Shown: in pieces, positions 47,293 to 58,909 of the stretch
Numbering within the stretch: the first letter of the stretch is position 1
Layout: each line of letters opens with the position of its first letter
Notes under the pieces: generated by a model
The model's input: the letters and a program-made list of their open reading frames with translations, nothing else
Told to the model about the DNA's origin: nothing
Databases searched by the model: none
Source of the DNA: Panaeolus papilionaceus
Taxonomy: Eukaryota > Basidiomycota > Agaricomycetes > Agaricales
Length of the DNA: 64,000 nt
Direction: 5' to 3'
Assembly: GCA_015501605.1 (NCBI GenBank)
Contig: JADNRZ010000011.1
Location: 620,001-684,000, forward strand
Translations under genes and position numbers: made by a program

Positions 47293-48170
47293 CTAACACA
47301 CCTTGGTTTTTTTCCAGCTTCTGGTTTCATCAACTTGGAATCCATCACCACCCCGCTTCCTCTTCACCCAACCAATATCCTCTTCTTCATCTGTGGTTGT
47401 GATGACAACACCCTGAGCGTTGTGTGCTTGACCAACCTGCTCCTCAACCCTGCCCTCCATAGCTCCATTTCTCTCTGCGTTACCAGCATGAGCAGGATGC
47501 ACCTCGGCTTCGTTGTTGGCTGCACCCTCTGGATCACCTGCATTGTCAGGTCCGTTATTTGCGACAGGGGGATATGCGACATGGGGGAGGTTAAAGAAAT
47601 CGACAACATCCTCACCAATGTATGCGGGAGGGACGTCGGGTTCGGGAGTGGGATTGTGAACATCAATGAGAGCAGGTGCATTGGCAGGAGCAGATGTAGG
47701 AATGCAGTTGTTGATAGGAGCAGACGCAACGATTGGGGCAGGATTGGGTTTGTTGGTGCGAGCAGACGCGACAGCTGGGACAGCGTTAGGAGCTTGATCA
47801 GGGATCGGCAGATCGTCGAGTGGCTCAGGCTTCATCTGCGTGATGGTTGTTGCTGGTGTGGGTGCGGCGAGTGCAGGTGCAACAGTTTGAGGCTCAGATA
47901 AGGCGGGCGGCGGGATGGTGGTATTGGTGGGCTGGGCGGCAGGAGGTACGGGATGGGATCCAGCAGGCAATGCATCACCTTGTTGTGGAGGTGAGTCAGC
48001 ACTGAGTTCACGTACGCCATAATCATTAATGTACTCACTGACATCATGTGTATCCCCAGGTGCAGAAAGATACAGCAAGCATCTGGCTGGGAGATTGGGG
48101 TGAATGCAGCCAGTATCATCCCAGTGAGCAGCCTGGTTTCCACAAGTGCACGGGTCTTGAGAAGATGGGA
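47293..48170 (-). CDS. Proline/alanine-rich companion protein with Cys/His cluster (5' end unclear)
   Basis: A minus-strand frame reads through a zinc-like cluster (DPCTCGNQAAHWDDTGCIHP, about 48085-48145), then LPARCLLYLSAPGDTHDVSE. A long P/A-rich, low-complexity segment follows, then an acidic patch, a KRKRGGDG nuclear-localisation-like stretch and the C-terminus SWKKTKVC. Upstream, RRRSSSQSPQE continues the frame toward about 48230, where a junction is uncertain. A competing plus-strand frame (48048-48227, with a GTATGAG..GATGCAG intron) also exists; the Cys spacing and compositional bias favour the minus strand. No domain recognised. Confidence 0.5.
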
Positions 48171-48239
48171 TGGACTCCTGAGGAGATTGAGAAGAGGAAC
48201 GACGTCGAAGTCTTGGGAGAAGGTCATCTTGGTATGAGT

Positions 48240-48789
48240 TCTCAGTTGTGCTCTTTAGTATTTAAATAACTTATGATTCTCTTTTCTGATGCAGGGAAAC
48301 AGCTTTGTGGACATTCGTGCTGAGGATTCCCGCTTTTCGAACCATCTCAAGCTCTGCTCATTTTTTTTTATCCAGGGAAACTTGATCGCAAAAAAGGGCA
48401 CCATTTTCGTCGCGTCCCGACTATTTTTTTTCTGTTTTGAATAGCCATGAGTCTCTCATGTTCCGATTGGGCTCTCGCTTGCAAGATTTAGGTCTGTTGT
48501 TTCATTCAGTCAAAGCTACCCTACTGATCTAGTTGCACTAGCAAGGTCCAAAAACACATCAGCTTTTGTCATAGATCCCGTCCTCAATAAGTTTTCGCTT
48601 AGTCTAAATTCAATTGGCAAACCTCATGTTTCTCCAGATTGTCCTGTTATTTTTAAAAAAAAGAAGAAACACAGCCAAGACCCAGAGATGTAAAGCCCCA
48701 CGCTGGTCTGTGCGAGCAAAAGGTCAGTCTCAAATCTTGTATAAAGACGCATATTGACTTGGATTAACCACAGTTAAACTTACCTGACC
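48240..48789. other. Intergenic region within CACTA element
   Basis: AT-rich with poly-T and poly-A runs (48361, 48653). It lies between two divergently oriented companion genes and probably holds both promoters. No gene seen. Confidence 0.45.
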
Positions 48790-50856
48790 ATGGCACCAAC
48801 TACAAACCGGCCTTGTCAAATCCAACAGCCTACACCGTCCCATCCCAACAGCAATACCAACAGAGCCATCACTGCTAAAGCTGTCTTCTATGCTCGCAAC
48901 GCTCTCCACAATTCCGATCTTACATCCCCCAATCCTACAATAACACCCGTGCAACCCCCTGCTTCTGCTCAGACTCTTGGCAGCATTGTCGCCAACTTCA
49001 CAACCACGCAAAAGTGTCGTGGTCGCCAGACTGCAACAGCTCCTTCCGGTCCTGCAAACATACAACCACGTCCTGTCACTGCTCAACCTGTTGGTGCTCG
49101 TGCCCTCGCTGCTGTACCACCTACCACCGCTACCCCTGCACCTGCACTGCCCGCTGTTGCTACTCACACACATGCACCATCTGTCGCTGCTACCCCCACA
49201 CCCACACCATCTGTTGTCACTACACCTACACCAGCACCACCTGCCATTGCTGCCCTCACTCCCACCACTGTGCCACCTGCTGTTGCTAACCTGCCAGCCA
49301 CACCATTTACAATAGACCCTCAGCTACTAGCCCATCCAACCAATTTGCCGCTCAGTGTTCCAGCCCATCCTGCATCTCAGTATACTGTGGAGGAAGTCCA
49401 CTCAATGCTTCAACATATAGAATCCCAAGAGGGTAAGTATTTACCACTTTGTTCATTGGCACAGCTCACAGTTTCATATAGAGGAGCTGGCTCGTCTCCG
49501 TGCACTTGAAGATGCTCAGCAGGGTATTGAACCCAACTACGAAGAAGTACCAGATGGCTCAATTCCGAAACCTCGCCACCTCTCAAAGCAGAACCTACAG
49601 GTGGTGATGGGTCTTCAAGAGAACAGAGGTCTTTACAACGAGGCAAGAGTATGTACATTACAACTAATTTGTCATGGTATAGTTCTAATATTCCTTTGTC
49701 TCACTTTAGGATGCTGTTCGTGGATGTGTTGCGCACCTCAAGGACCAGTTTCTGATTGAATGGGGTAACCAAGACCCGATATTTGTTCAAACTATTGTTA
49801 ATGTGGTGCATAAGATTTTTTTTGTTTATGTGCTATCTCTGTTTACTTATGTATGAATAACAGGCTAACAGCCGTTGCCCCTACCTCAAGCGGTTCCAAC
49901 ATGGGTGGGCAACTCACAAGATCTTGAGGACCTCCAACAAGAACAAGCGCTGGCACAAGAAGGTTTTGCTAGCAGACCCCACTGGTGCAATTAGGAAGGA
50001 AAGGGCTTTGAACTGGAAGGAAGGGATGGCGAGGATGAAGGCGAGGTTGGAAGAGTGCGAGGAGGAAGTGAGGCAAGATAGAGATCTCAGACTCGGAGCG
50101 GATTACGAGTCTAACATGGTTGAGAGCACTGCTGAGGATCACGGTGGGATGGCAATCGAGGAGATTAGTGGTGAAGTTGAGGGAGCAGAGGTCAGTCATG
50201 AGGCTGAGGCTGAGGTTGGCGGCAGGATCTATGCAGAGAACATGGTTCAGATTGAGGGAGTGGAGGATGCCGGAATGGTTGAGGGTGTGGGACAGGCGGA
50301 GGTTGCTGGCGCCATGCAGGATATTGGCTCTGCTTGCGTTCCAAGCAACAGCGTCGCAGGATTGGCCGATGTCAGCCCCTTCGATGATGATGAATTAAGC
50401 GACAACGACAGTGTTATTGACGTTCCAAATGGTCTCTCGGCTTTCCCTCAACGCAACTCCTTACCCTTTGCCACCAACCAACACACTTCCTTCTCTGCTG
50501 ATCCATATGATTTCCCTTTTCCAAATCCAGTAGCCAATGCAGATGACGTGCCATTTTCCATTGACGCCACTGGCATGACACCCATCGCTCCCCTTCACCA
50601 TCTGGAGTCCCCAGCAACTGTCCAGCAAAACTCCCAAGGAAAGCGAAAGAATACCGACAAGTTGCAAGTACCTCACGGTTCCAGACCACAGAAGGCACCG
50701 AAGACGACAGGTTCAGTGGCAGGAAAGACACGAGCATCAACACGAGCATCAACACGAGCATCAACCAGAGCACAGGCAGCAGCAGCAGCAGTGGTGGAAG
50801 TGGAAGCAGAGGCAGTGGGTGCAAGTGCGGCTTCGAAGAAGGGGAATGCGAAGGAG

Positions 50857-53800
50857 CACCCTTTGAGGCTAGGATCATGTATGAAAGACTATAGTTGGAC
50901 AGAACTGGATGATGCATCCAGACCATTGTTGGACAGTAGTGTCCACAGACAGTGGGGGCTGGGGAGCACTGCTGGGGGGATTTCCGGGGGTGGGGGATGG
51001 GTAGGGGGATGGGTAGGGGTATATAGGGGGTGAACTGGGTCATATTCCGGGGGTAGGAGGATGGGTAGGGGGTTGGGGATAGGGGGGATGGATGGGGGGA
51101 TACCAGATAGGGGCTGATGGCTTATCTGGCTGGGTGGGGGTTGGGCAAATGTTGTCGGATAGATATGATATGGGTATGGGGGTGTAGAGAAAAAAATCAG
51201 GATCCCGGAATGGGTATTTTCGGGGTGGGGTGATCAGTGGTTGGCGAGCAATTAAGGAAATACACTCTCAGAGCCAGACACAAATCAAAATAAATCGAAA
51301 AAATAATATAAATCATGAATAGCGCACTCAATTCTGCTCCGATTGGGCTGAAATTTTGAACGCAGCCTCCCACATATGATCCCCATCGATCCTTAAAAAT
51401 GTTTTTTTACATGGGTCACTTGAAAAGCCCCTATCTTTGGCCCAAACAGTATCCTGCTCCATATTGCACCGCTCTGGGCACTATTTTGGGTGATCTATAT
51501 ATCGTTAGAAAGCTATTAACAGCCTCTATAAGATCCCACCATCCGATCTGCCAAATTGTACCAGCAACCCAGCAGATCAGGTTCGCTTTTTCCGCTTTTT
51601 TAGCCCCTATTCCCCCTACTACAATTATTTCCTCAATATTGCTTCGCTTTTGGCACTATTTGGGGGGATATATATATCATTAGAAAGGTATACACTATAT
51701 CTATCCATTCATGTGGTCTGATCTGCCAAATGTGGCCACAGAAGCAGCAGATCTGCTCTGGTTATTGTGCATTGATTAAATGAGCCCCTATTTACAAATC
51801 AAATCTTCGTCCTGATCAGGAATATTAGTGTGATGTCATTGATCCCATTTAATCTCATCAATCCTCATTAATTAGCTTCGCTTTTTTGGGAAATTGGCAT
51901 CACTGATCTGCTTCCAGGCACTAATGACACCACACTAATTAATTAATTCTCCCCCACAAATATTGCAGCATTAATTGCACCGCTTTTTAGCTATTTTTTA
52001 TTATACATATATATATCACCAGAAAGCTACAAATGTCTACTTTCAGAATCTGAAAACAGATCATAAATGTTGTGCTTGTGGAGGGAGCAATTGCATGTCG
52101 CATTTTGGGTACTAGAGCGTGGGAACACCCTTTGATCCTCTTTCTCCTCCTCCTCCCTCCGCTTTTTTGGCTTCATTTCTCCACATCCCCTGAAGCTACT
52201 GTCCTGAAAGTTGGTACACCTTTACATATGCCATATATATGTCTATATCTCCGCTTATATACAAATTGAAAAGGTTCCACTCATTCCATTCACCAATTAC
52301 ATATCCAAATACCATATTTGCACCATATATACCAAATAATACATTCCTTTGGCTTCTCTACTGCTGCAAAAACATTTGAATATTACTTATTACATGCAAT
52401 AGCATTGAATTTGACACTCAACCGCTTCAAAAGTTCAAGCAACAGAATAGAAAACACTAAATACTACCTCAGGGTATGCAAAATAGTAATTTGTGAATAT
52501 CTTCATGAATAATGACCGCTTCAACATGCTCCAAACTGTTCTGAGGACGCTTCAATTATTCCTTCAAAAGTAGCCCACCCCCAAAGGATTCTGAGCAGTT
52601 CTCAAAATTGTTCAAATTTCCACAGATAAGCTTATGACAGAGGATCAGAGACAATATATTTTAATCAGAACATATAGATATACAAAGAGACATGATATGT
52701 AATGTTCACAAAAGGTTTGGAGTGATTTGGATGATTGTGGAACAGTAGAGCCCCAAAAAAGCGGTCAGAAGGAGTTTGATGTAGTGGTGATGGTGTGTAT
52801 TCTTATGTAGAATATTAAATATGATGTATATGGACGCTTGGACAATGCTAGAGATCTTTATATAGAGTGAAATACCCATGGATAAAGCCATAGGAGGTCA
52901 CACTAACAGGAACATGCATTTTGCCCATTCTACATGTAAATATGATGATATATAATGCACTTTCATTGGATTTCAAACCTCTAGTATGCAATATTGAGAT
53001 AGAAATATGATTTACTGGCATACATCATACAGAAGCATGACATTTTGTTGCGCTTTTTTGAGAATTTAAGGGGTTATATATTAATATGCTGATAGAATGC
53101 AAGATAGTGTGTATTTCCACTGTTGGTCTGGTGAGAGCCATTTAAAAATGTTTATGAAGAGATGAACCAAGTTTCAGGACAGTAGCTGCAGGGGGTGTGG
53201 AGAAATGAAGCCAAAAAAGCGGAGGGAGGAGGAGGAGAAAGAGGATCAAAGGGTGTTCCCACGCTCTAGTACCCAAAATGCGACATGCAATTGCTCCCTC
53301 CACAAGCACAACATTTATGATCTGTTTTCAGATTCTGAAAGTAGACATTTGTAGCTTTCTGGTGATATATATATGTATAATAAAAAATAGCTAAAAAGCG
53401 GTGCAATTAATGCTGCAATATTTGTGGGGGAGAATTAATTAATTAGTGTGGTGTCATTAGTGCCTGGAAGCAGATCAGTGATGCCAATTTCCCAAAAAAG
53501 CGAAGCTAATTAATGAGGATTGATGAGATTAAATGGGATCAATGACATCACACTAATATTCCTGATCAGGACGAAGATTTGATTTGTAAATAGGGGCTCA
53601 TTTAATCAATGCACAATAACCAGAGCAGATCTGCTGCTTCTGTGGCCACATTTGGCAGATCAGACCACATGAATGGATAGATATAGTGTATACCTTTCTA
53701 ATGATATATATATCCCCCCAAATAGTGCCAAAAGCGAAGCAATATTGAGGAAATAATTGTAGTAGGGGGAATAGGGGCTAAAAAAGCGGAAAAAGCGAAC

Positions 53801-54522
53801 CTGATCTGCTGGGTTGCTGGTACAATTTGGCAGATCGGATGGTGGGATCTTATAGAGGCTGTTAATAGCTTTCTAACGATATATAGATCACCCAAAATAG
53901 TGCCCAGAGCGGTGCAATATGGAGCAGGATACTGTTTGGGCCAAAGATAGGGGCTTTTCAAGTGACCCATGTAAAAAAACATTTTTAAGGATCGATGGGG
54001 ATCATATGTGGGAGGCTGCGTTCAAAATTTCAGCCCAATCGGAGCAGAATTGAGTGCGCTATTCATGATTTATATTATTTTTTCGATTTATTTTGATTTG
54101 TGTCTGGCTCTGAGAGTGTATTTCCTTAATTGCTCGCCAACCACTGATCACCCCACCCCGAAAATACCCATTCCGGGATCCTGATTTTTTTCTCTACACC
54201 CCCATACCCATATCATATCTATCCGACAACATTTGCCCAACCCCCACCCAGCCAGATAAGCCATCAGCCCCTATCTGGTATCCCCCCATCCATCCCCCCT
54301 ATCCCCAACCCCCTACCCATCCTCCTACCCCCGGAATATGACCCAGTTCACCCCCTATATACCCCTACCCATCCCCCTACCCATCCCCCACCCCCGGAAA
54401 TCCCCCCAGCAGTGCTCCCCAGCCCCCACTGTCTGTGGACACTACTGTCCAACAATGGTCTGGATGCATCATCCAGTTCTGTCCAACTATAGTCTTTCAT
54501 ACATAATTCTAGCCTTTATGGC
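50857..54522. mobile_element. Foldback element FB-2 (3.7 kb), same family as FB-1
   Basis: Arms 50857-52220 and 53162-54522 surround a 0.94 kb centre. The flanking 9-mers GCGAAGGAG (50848-50856) and TGGAAGGAG (54523-54531) match at 7 of 9 positions, and dropping the element with one 9-mer joins the host frame. The left tip CACCCTTTGAGGCTAG is identical to that of FB-1, and the right tip (GCCATAAAGGCTAG inward) resembles FB-1's GCCATAGACACTAG. The inner arms are nearly identical to FB-1, but the outer roughly 120 bp of both arms are unrelated to FB-1 and the centre is inverted. No protein is encoded. Confidence 0.86.
52221..53161. other. FB-2 central loop, noncoding
   Basis: Matches the FB-1 centre in opposite orientation (see 15721-16896), with several deletions. 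No gene. Confidence 0.75.
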
Positions 54523-54615
54523 TGGAAGGAGGTGGTGAAGGCAAAGGCTGTGCCTGATGCAGGAACAGGGAAGGGAACCAAGGGAACCAATACGAAGAGG
54601 GCGACGAGAGCATGA

Positions 54616-55143
54616 GCTAGTGGTGATAAAAATCGCCACATGGTATCCTGCCTGCTATTGTTTTATATTTCATTTATATTCATTTTTTCCATATTTTACG
54701 AGTGCAAAACCCCCTCTCTGCAGTAACACTATCTGCCACTTTGGGCAATAATAAATTACTTTTTTCCTTTCCTAAAGCGGCCTGATGTGAGATCCCTGGT
54801 CTGAATACATGTAGTGAAAGGTCAGGAAATGTTGCCCCAAGTGGGTCGCAGTTGGGGTGAGATCAGGTGAGGTATTTTTGAGTGGTCAGGATAACTGATT
54901 GAGCAGGGCGGGAGCGTGGCCGCGATTGTTCAAGTTGCGTACGGAATTTCCGCCCAGAATGCTCTGTGAGTAGCGGTTATAACGACCAGCAAACCTACTT
55001 CAAACATGGCTGGCTTCACGTCACTGTCCAGCAGTTTTTCACACTACAATTATAATATTATTATCTGAACTTAAGGTAATAAAACCCTCCTCTTCAAAGC
55101 GGAAACTCCCTCTGGACTTGCAGCCATTTTTTCCTGCCCCCGG
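54616..55143. other. CACTA right subterminal region, noncoding
   Basis: Contains 3' noncoding DNA of the companion gene and the subterminal end. GTAATAAAACCCTCCTCTTCAAAGCGGAAACTCCC lies close to the TIR, in part echoing the left end (ACCACAGAGG..). No gene. Confidence 0.5.
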
Positions 55144-55155
55144 GGTCTTACAGTG
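55144..55155 (-). repeat. Right TIR of CACTA element
   Basis: GGTCTTACAGTG, followed by target duplication TTC at 55156-55158. Confidence 0.85.
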
Positions 55156-55158
55156 TTC

Positions 55159-55556
55159 TGTAATAATCTGGATGCGTCTAGTATACTTATATCTATGATA
55201 TTCGTAAAACTCGGCCTTATGGTGACTGATACACCAAATTGTAAAATAAAAGTATAATGTTTCACATCTACATGTTGCTATCTATTGGACTTGAAGGTTC
55301 TATCTTGAGCATAGGGGCCTCCGAAGTCGTGGTAACAGAAGTGGCTGATGACAGGACTCGTAGTCATGAACTTCGCAGGGAGTCATGGCCAAGTCATTGC
55401 CACCACACAGCACTGCAGAGGTCCGACCCAATTTCAAAGAATTTTAGATATTATTTAGATATTCTCTTTTAATCCCCGAGAAATTTTTCTTCCCTTTCGT
55501 TGTTAAATGTATACAATTGTCTCTGCTCCTTGGTGTTTTGGTTTTTGTTCGAGTAG
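55159..55556. repeat. F-box copy 4 upstream flank, last piece
   Basis: Matches 6697-7094 with a few small differences (TGTAATAATCTGG versus TGTAATCTGG). Identity stops abruptly after GTTCGAGTAG, where the reference continues GGAAGTAAAGTAAAG and this copy reads ATGTTGGAAACC. Confidence 0.88.
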
Positions 55557-55569
55557 ATGTTGGAAACCT

Positions 55570-55800
55570 GTGAAATGCCTTATTAGGTCAATAAGGGCAA
55601 AAATGATGCAAATTCCTAATAAGGCCTGATAAGATGGACAGTTGCTCTGATCAGGTTGCCTCGATTCTGATAAGGCGGTACCCTGATCAGGGTACAGCAG
55701 CCTGATATGGCGTGGGCTCCTTATGAGGGTCTAGGCTGTCCAAGATGATGAGAAGGCTTATCAGGCGGGACTGGCAAAAAAGGACCGCTCCCCTTATTCG
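55570..55800. repeat. Subterminal palindrome cluster (YCTKATMAGG type)
   Basis: About nine copies or variants in 230 bp: CCTTATTAGG, CCTAATAAGG, CCTGATAAG, CTGATCAGG, CTGATAAGG, CCCTGATCAGGG, CCTGATATGG, CCTTATGAGG, CTTATCAGG. Likely transposase-binding sites. Confidence 0.65.
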
Positions 55801-56350
55801 GGTAGCTGAACTGTACTTGGGCTACTTTGACTTTTAATTATTGCACTCTCTGAGAATCAAACTCTAGACCTGTTAGCTACTGGCTTACCTAATTACTTCA
55901 CTTACCTGTGCATTATTTCCCCTACGCCATACTACTGTATAATACAGAGAAACCTAAGTTATATATATTGTGTCGCGATGTATCCTTACAAATATTATAC
56001 TTTAATTATCACTCAATGATATATTTAAAGGACAACGTCGATTTACCTGCATTTAAATTATTATGCAGACAGTATCAATTAAAATGTTGGTGTCTGAATA
56101 ATCTATTGACAAAAAGAAATTTAAATGGTGAACAAATAGAAATATTTTCGATTAAACGGAGAGTCAATGTAATATCAATCTCATAATCTATAACCTGATA
56201 TTAGCAAATGCATGAATCAACTGTTTAACTAAAATACGACTGCTACCAGGTAGAAACAGATAAGATAAGGCAACAGCAGAATAAGATTCAGAGAAAGTGC
56301 AGATTCAGATAATAATGTCCATAAGCAACAACTTGGATGTGATGTAACTA
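55801..56350. other. AT-rich noncoding stretch
   Basis: Lies between the subterminal repeats and the companion gene stop. Short open frames (for example 55908-56186) are AT-rich and unsupported. Confidence 0.5.
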
Positions 56351-58909
56351 TTACTTGGCTGAACTACCCTTGGTTGACTTTGGGCGTCCACTTCGCCTCA
56401 CATTTAAGGCCGGCTCACTAGCAGATGGTTCGACTACGGCACCTGGATCATTTCCAAGCGAAGATGCAACTGTGACGTTTTTAGGACGACCCCCACGCTT
56501 CTTTGTTGGTGGCGCAGAAGGCTCAATTGCGGTGTTGATGGCAGCAGGAGATGCGGAGACCTCGTGGATTTGATTTCCTGGATCAGGGACCCGTTGGGAA
56601 TCAGATGCGGAAGGGGTACACAATTCTGGAAGGAACGATAGAGAAGGGTCACAGTTGCGAGGAATGACAGAATAATGAATGGGAGTGGGAGAATGACACA
56701 GATGGGATGGTGTCAAATTATCGGAGTGAGAATTTAAAAATAAAATGGATAAATGTGCATGATTACTCACGAGAAATAGGAGCCACTGTAACGGGTTGAA
56801 CAAGAAGCGATTCAGACTGTAACGACTAAGGAGACGAATTATAATGTCAGTAATGACACCCTGCATGCATGACGGTAGCATAACACATTAAATGCACGTA
56901 CCAAAGCGCCAGACATGCCTAAGCGAGGGCTGCTAGGAATGCTTGGTGTGTGCACAGGGGAGACTGACACAACAGGTCTTCGGCTGACAGTGACATAGCT
57001 GGTGGCGTCTGAAGTAGAATCAGAATCAGATTCGAGAACACCCTGAACCTGATTCCGATTTGGGTTGTGATTCGAATTGACAGCTTGATTGGTTGCTTGA
57101 GATGAGCGACCAGTGAGGGACTCAGCATCAGAGTCCGTTGAGCTAGAATCGGAGTTATCAGCCTCGAGATCCCGTGCAATCTGTGCGGCATCTGAATCCG
57201 CCACACTATTACCCGACTTTGACAATGATGATTTGCCTGACTGAGAAGCCTTACTGATTACTGTGGCGAAGACCTCACGCTCGTAGCTAGCTACAATAGC
57301 ACGAAATACATCGGGCCTGTTAGCTTTCATCTCATAGAGCCATCGTTTGTAGAACTCGTGATCAGCTTTGTAATTGATCCCGGTCTCGTCGCCAACTCCT
57401 CCAGTTGTCATCTCCTTGTCATGAGAAAGACAGTATCGCGCCTAATCGAGTACAACCAAAATTAAAATTCCGAGGAACAAACGATACGAATAAAGGGAAT
57501 AAAGCACATACCATAATTCCCACCCATGCAATGAAGCCAGGTGTTGGTTCGGGCTTGACATCAGGTCGCATGTATGTCGAGCGTGACTTTGCAATGGCCT
57601 TGGACATTGTGTTAACGGATTTCGGACCAAAGAGGGCAACACGCGCAAACTAGAATAGATAGAGTTCGTCATGATATGGAACAAAAATAAAATGAAAAAC
57701 AGAAGAATGGTACGAACACGAAAAAGGACAGGATTAAGAAAGCGGTGTGAGGACTTCGAATTGCCTGTTCTGTCAATACTCGCTACACCTTTCCTGCAGA
57801 GCACAGGAGGGAACCTGCTGTATGTCATCTTCTTTGCACCTGGGTCGTTGGATTCAATAGGTTTGGCGCCGAGGAGCTCCTGAACCTTGGTACTGTCTCT
57901 GCGCTTGGTAGAATCAGAGAAGAGCTCAACGGGGAGCTCAAATATTTCCGCCGCCGCCCCAGACGATCGTAATCGATTGAGAGAGTAGCTGCGCGAGTCT
58001 GAGACTCCCTTTCGAAACTAAGTAAAATAATAATCAGTAAGAAAGCACAAGGACAAGCGCGATGATGACAACAACATACAAGGGTCACAAAATTGGTCTT
58101 TCCACTGCTGCTTTCCATTGAGAGTGCCATAAGCGGATGGTACCGTTCGGGGATGGCAGCATAAAGTTCTCCTGTGAGTCCCATGCTCTGGTTTGTGGTA
58201 CCTGATGCATACCGAATAACAGGATCGTCGAGATCGAATGTGGGGCGGTTGGATGGGTCAAAGTCCTGGGGCAGGATAAAAGGAGAAATGTTAATCTGAC
58301 ACCAAGCACCCCACTTCTGAATGTCAGCACTGATCTTGATCTTGGCGCCATCAGACAGGGTAATGTATGAATCAGTGTCAGTGTTGGAATTGGTATTCCC
58401 AGACGTCTAAATGAGAAGAAGTCAGTGTCATTATCGATATTAAAATACTCAAAATCAGATGAAGAGACGTACAGATATTACTGGTCCAACTCCAAGCTTC
58501 AGGTCAGCGTTCTGTATCTTTAACTGCTCGTTCTCTTGCTTCAGCGCAGTGTATGCTGTTTGAAGTCGTAGATAAGCCTAAAAAATCCATGACACAATTA
58601 AAATCCCAGTCAGAAAATAGAATTCGAAATCATTAGAGTTAAACATACATCATACAACCGCCTCGGGTCCAGATCAGCAGGCTGATCAACAACATTACTT
58701 TGTGTTGGAGTCGACGGTGTAAGCACATGGTCGTCTAGACGAGTAGCAGCCAGTGCGTTGTTCAGAGAGGCAACAGTGACAGATTCACGACCAGAGTGAC
58801 ATTGAGATGCACTCGAAGCTGCTGAAAGTGATGGCACAGATTCAGACTGACGTGAAGCAGTAGATGCATTGACAGGCCGAGAAAGCTGAATGCGATGATG
58901 AGACGACAT
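56351..58909 (-). CDS. Plavaka companion protein, family of unknown function
   Basis: A multi-exon minus-strand gene starting MSSHHRIQLSRPVNAST at 58909, with about eight exons separated by 50-70 bp introns. Order of parts: serine-rich N-terminus, a short coiled coil (YTALKQENEQLKIQNADLK, about 58500), a region with WGAWCQINISPFILPQDFD, IFELPVELFSDSTKRRDS and LCRKG, then FARVALFGPKSVNTM and TPGFIAWVGIMARYCLSHDKE. Last comes a C-terminal S/D-rich tail with a basic AT-hook-like RPPTKKRGGRPKN segment and a second RRSGRPKSTKG. I recall similar proteins as common in agarics near transposons. The AT-hook-like GRP cores suggest DNA binding; function is otherwise unknown. Confidence 0.65.

Larger units (their letters stand above)
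48790..54615 (+). pseudogene. CACTA companion gene split near its 3' end by FB-2
   Basis: Exons 48790-49432, 49482-49649, about 49710-49808 and about 49864-50856, then, after the FB-2 insertion, 54532-54615. The protein starts MAPTTNRPCQIQQPTP, has a long P/A/T-rich region (HTHAPSVAATPTPTPSV), a more ordered part (LARLRALEDAQQ.., RCPYLKRFQHGWATHKIL) and an acidic middle. A tandem TRASTRASTRAS repeat follows (12 bp repeat near 50730-50765), then a lysine-rich tail. FB-2 cuts between GNAKE and VVKAKAVPDAG, and the 3' piece ends KRATRA*. With the insertion the frame instead reads into FB-2 and stops at 51033, replacing the last 28 residues. Function unknown. Confidence 0.72.
38629..55155. mobile_element. 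16.5 kb CACTA-superfamily transposon with tnp2 transposase and companion genes
   Basis: The ends are CACTGTAAAACC (38629) and GGTCTTACAGTG (to 55155), inverted with one mismatch, and the 3 bp TTC is duplicated at 38626-38628 and 55156-55158. The copy-1 flank has TTC once at 6694-6696 followed by TGTAATCTGG, the same sequence that resumes after 55158. A CAC(T/A) tip and 3 bp duplication are hallmarks of CACTA/EnSpm. Inside are a tnp2 transposase gene (minus) and three further genes (44786 plus, 47293 minus, 48790 plus). Later insertions are the 531 bp element at 41319 and FB-2 at 50857. Without them the element is about 12.3 kb. Confidence 0.9.

Noticed and set aside
55851..55920. tRNA-like box B (GTTTGATTCTC on the minus strand)
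   Set aside because: No convincing cloverleaf or acceptor stem could be drawn around it; at best a fossil or SINE-like relic.
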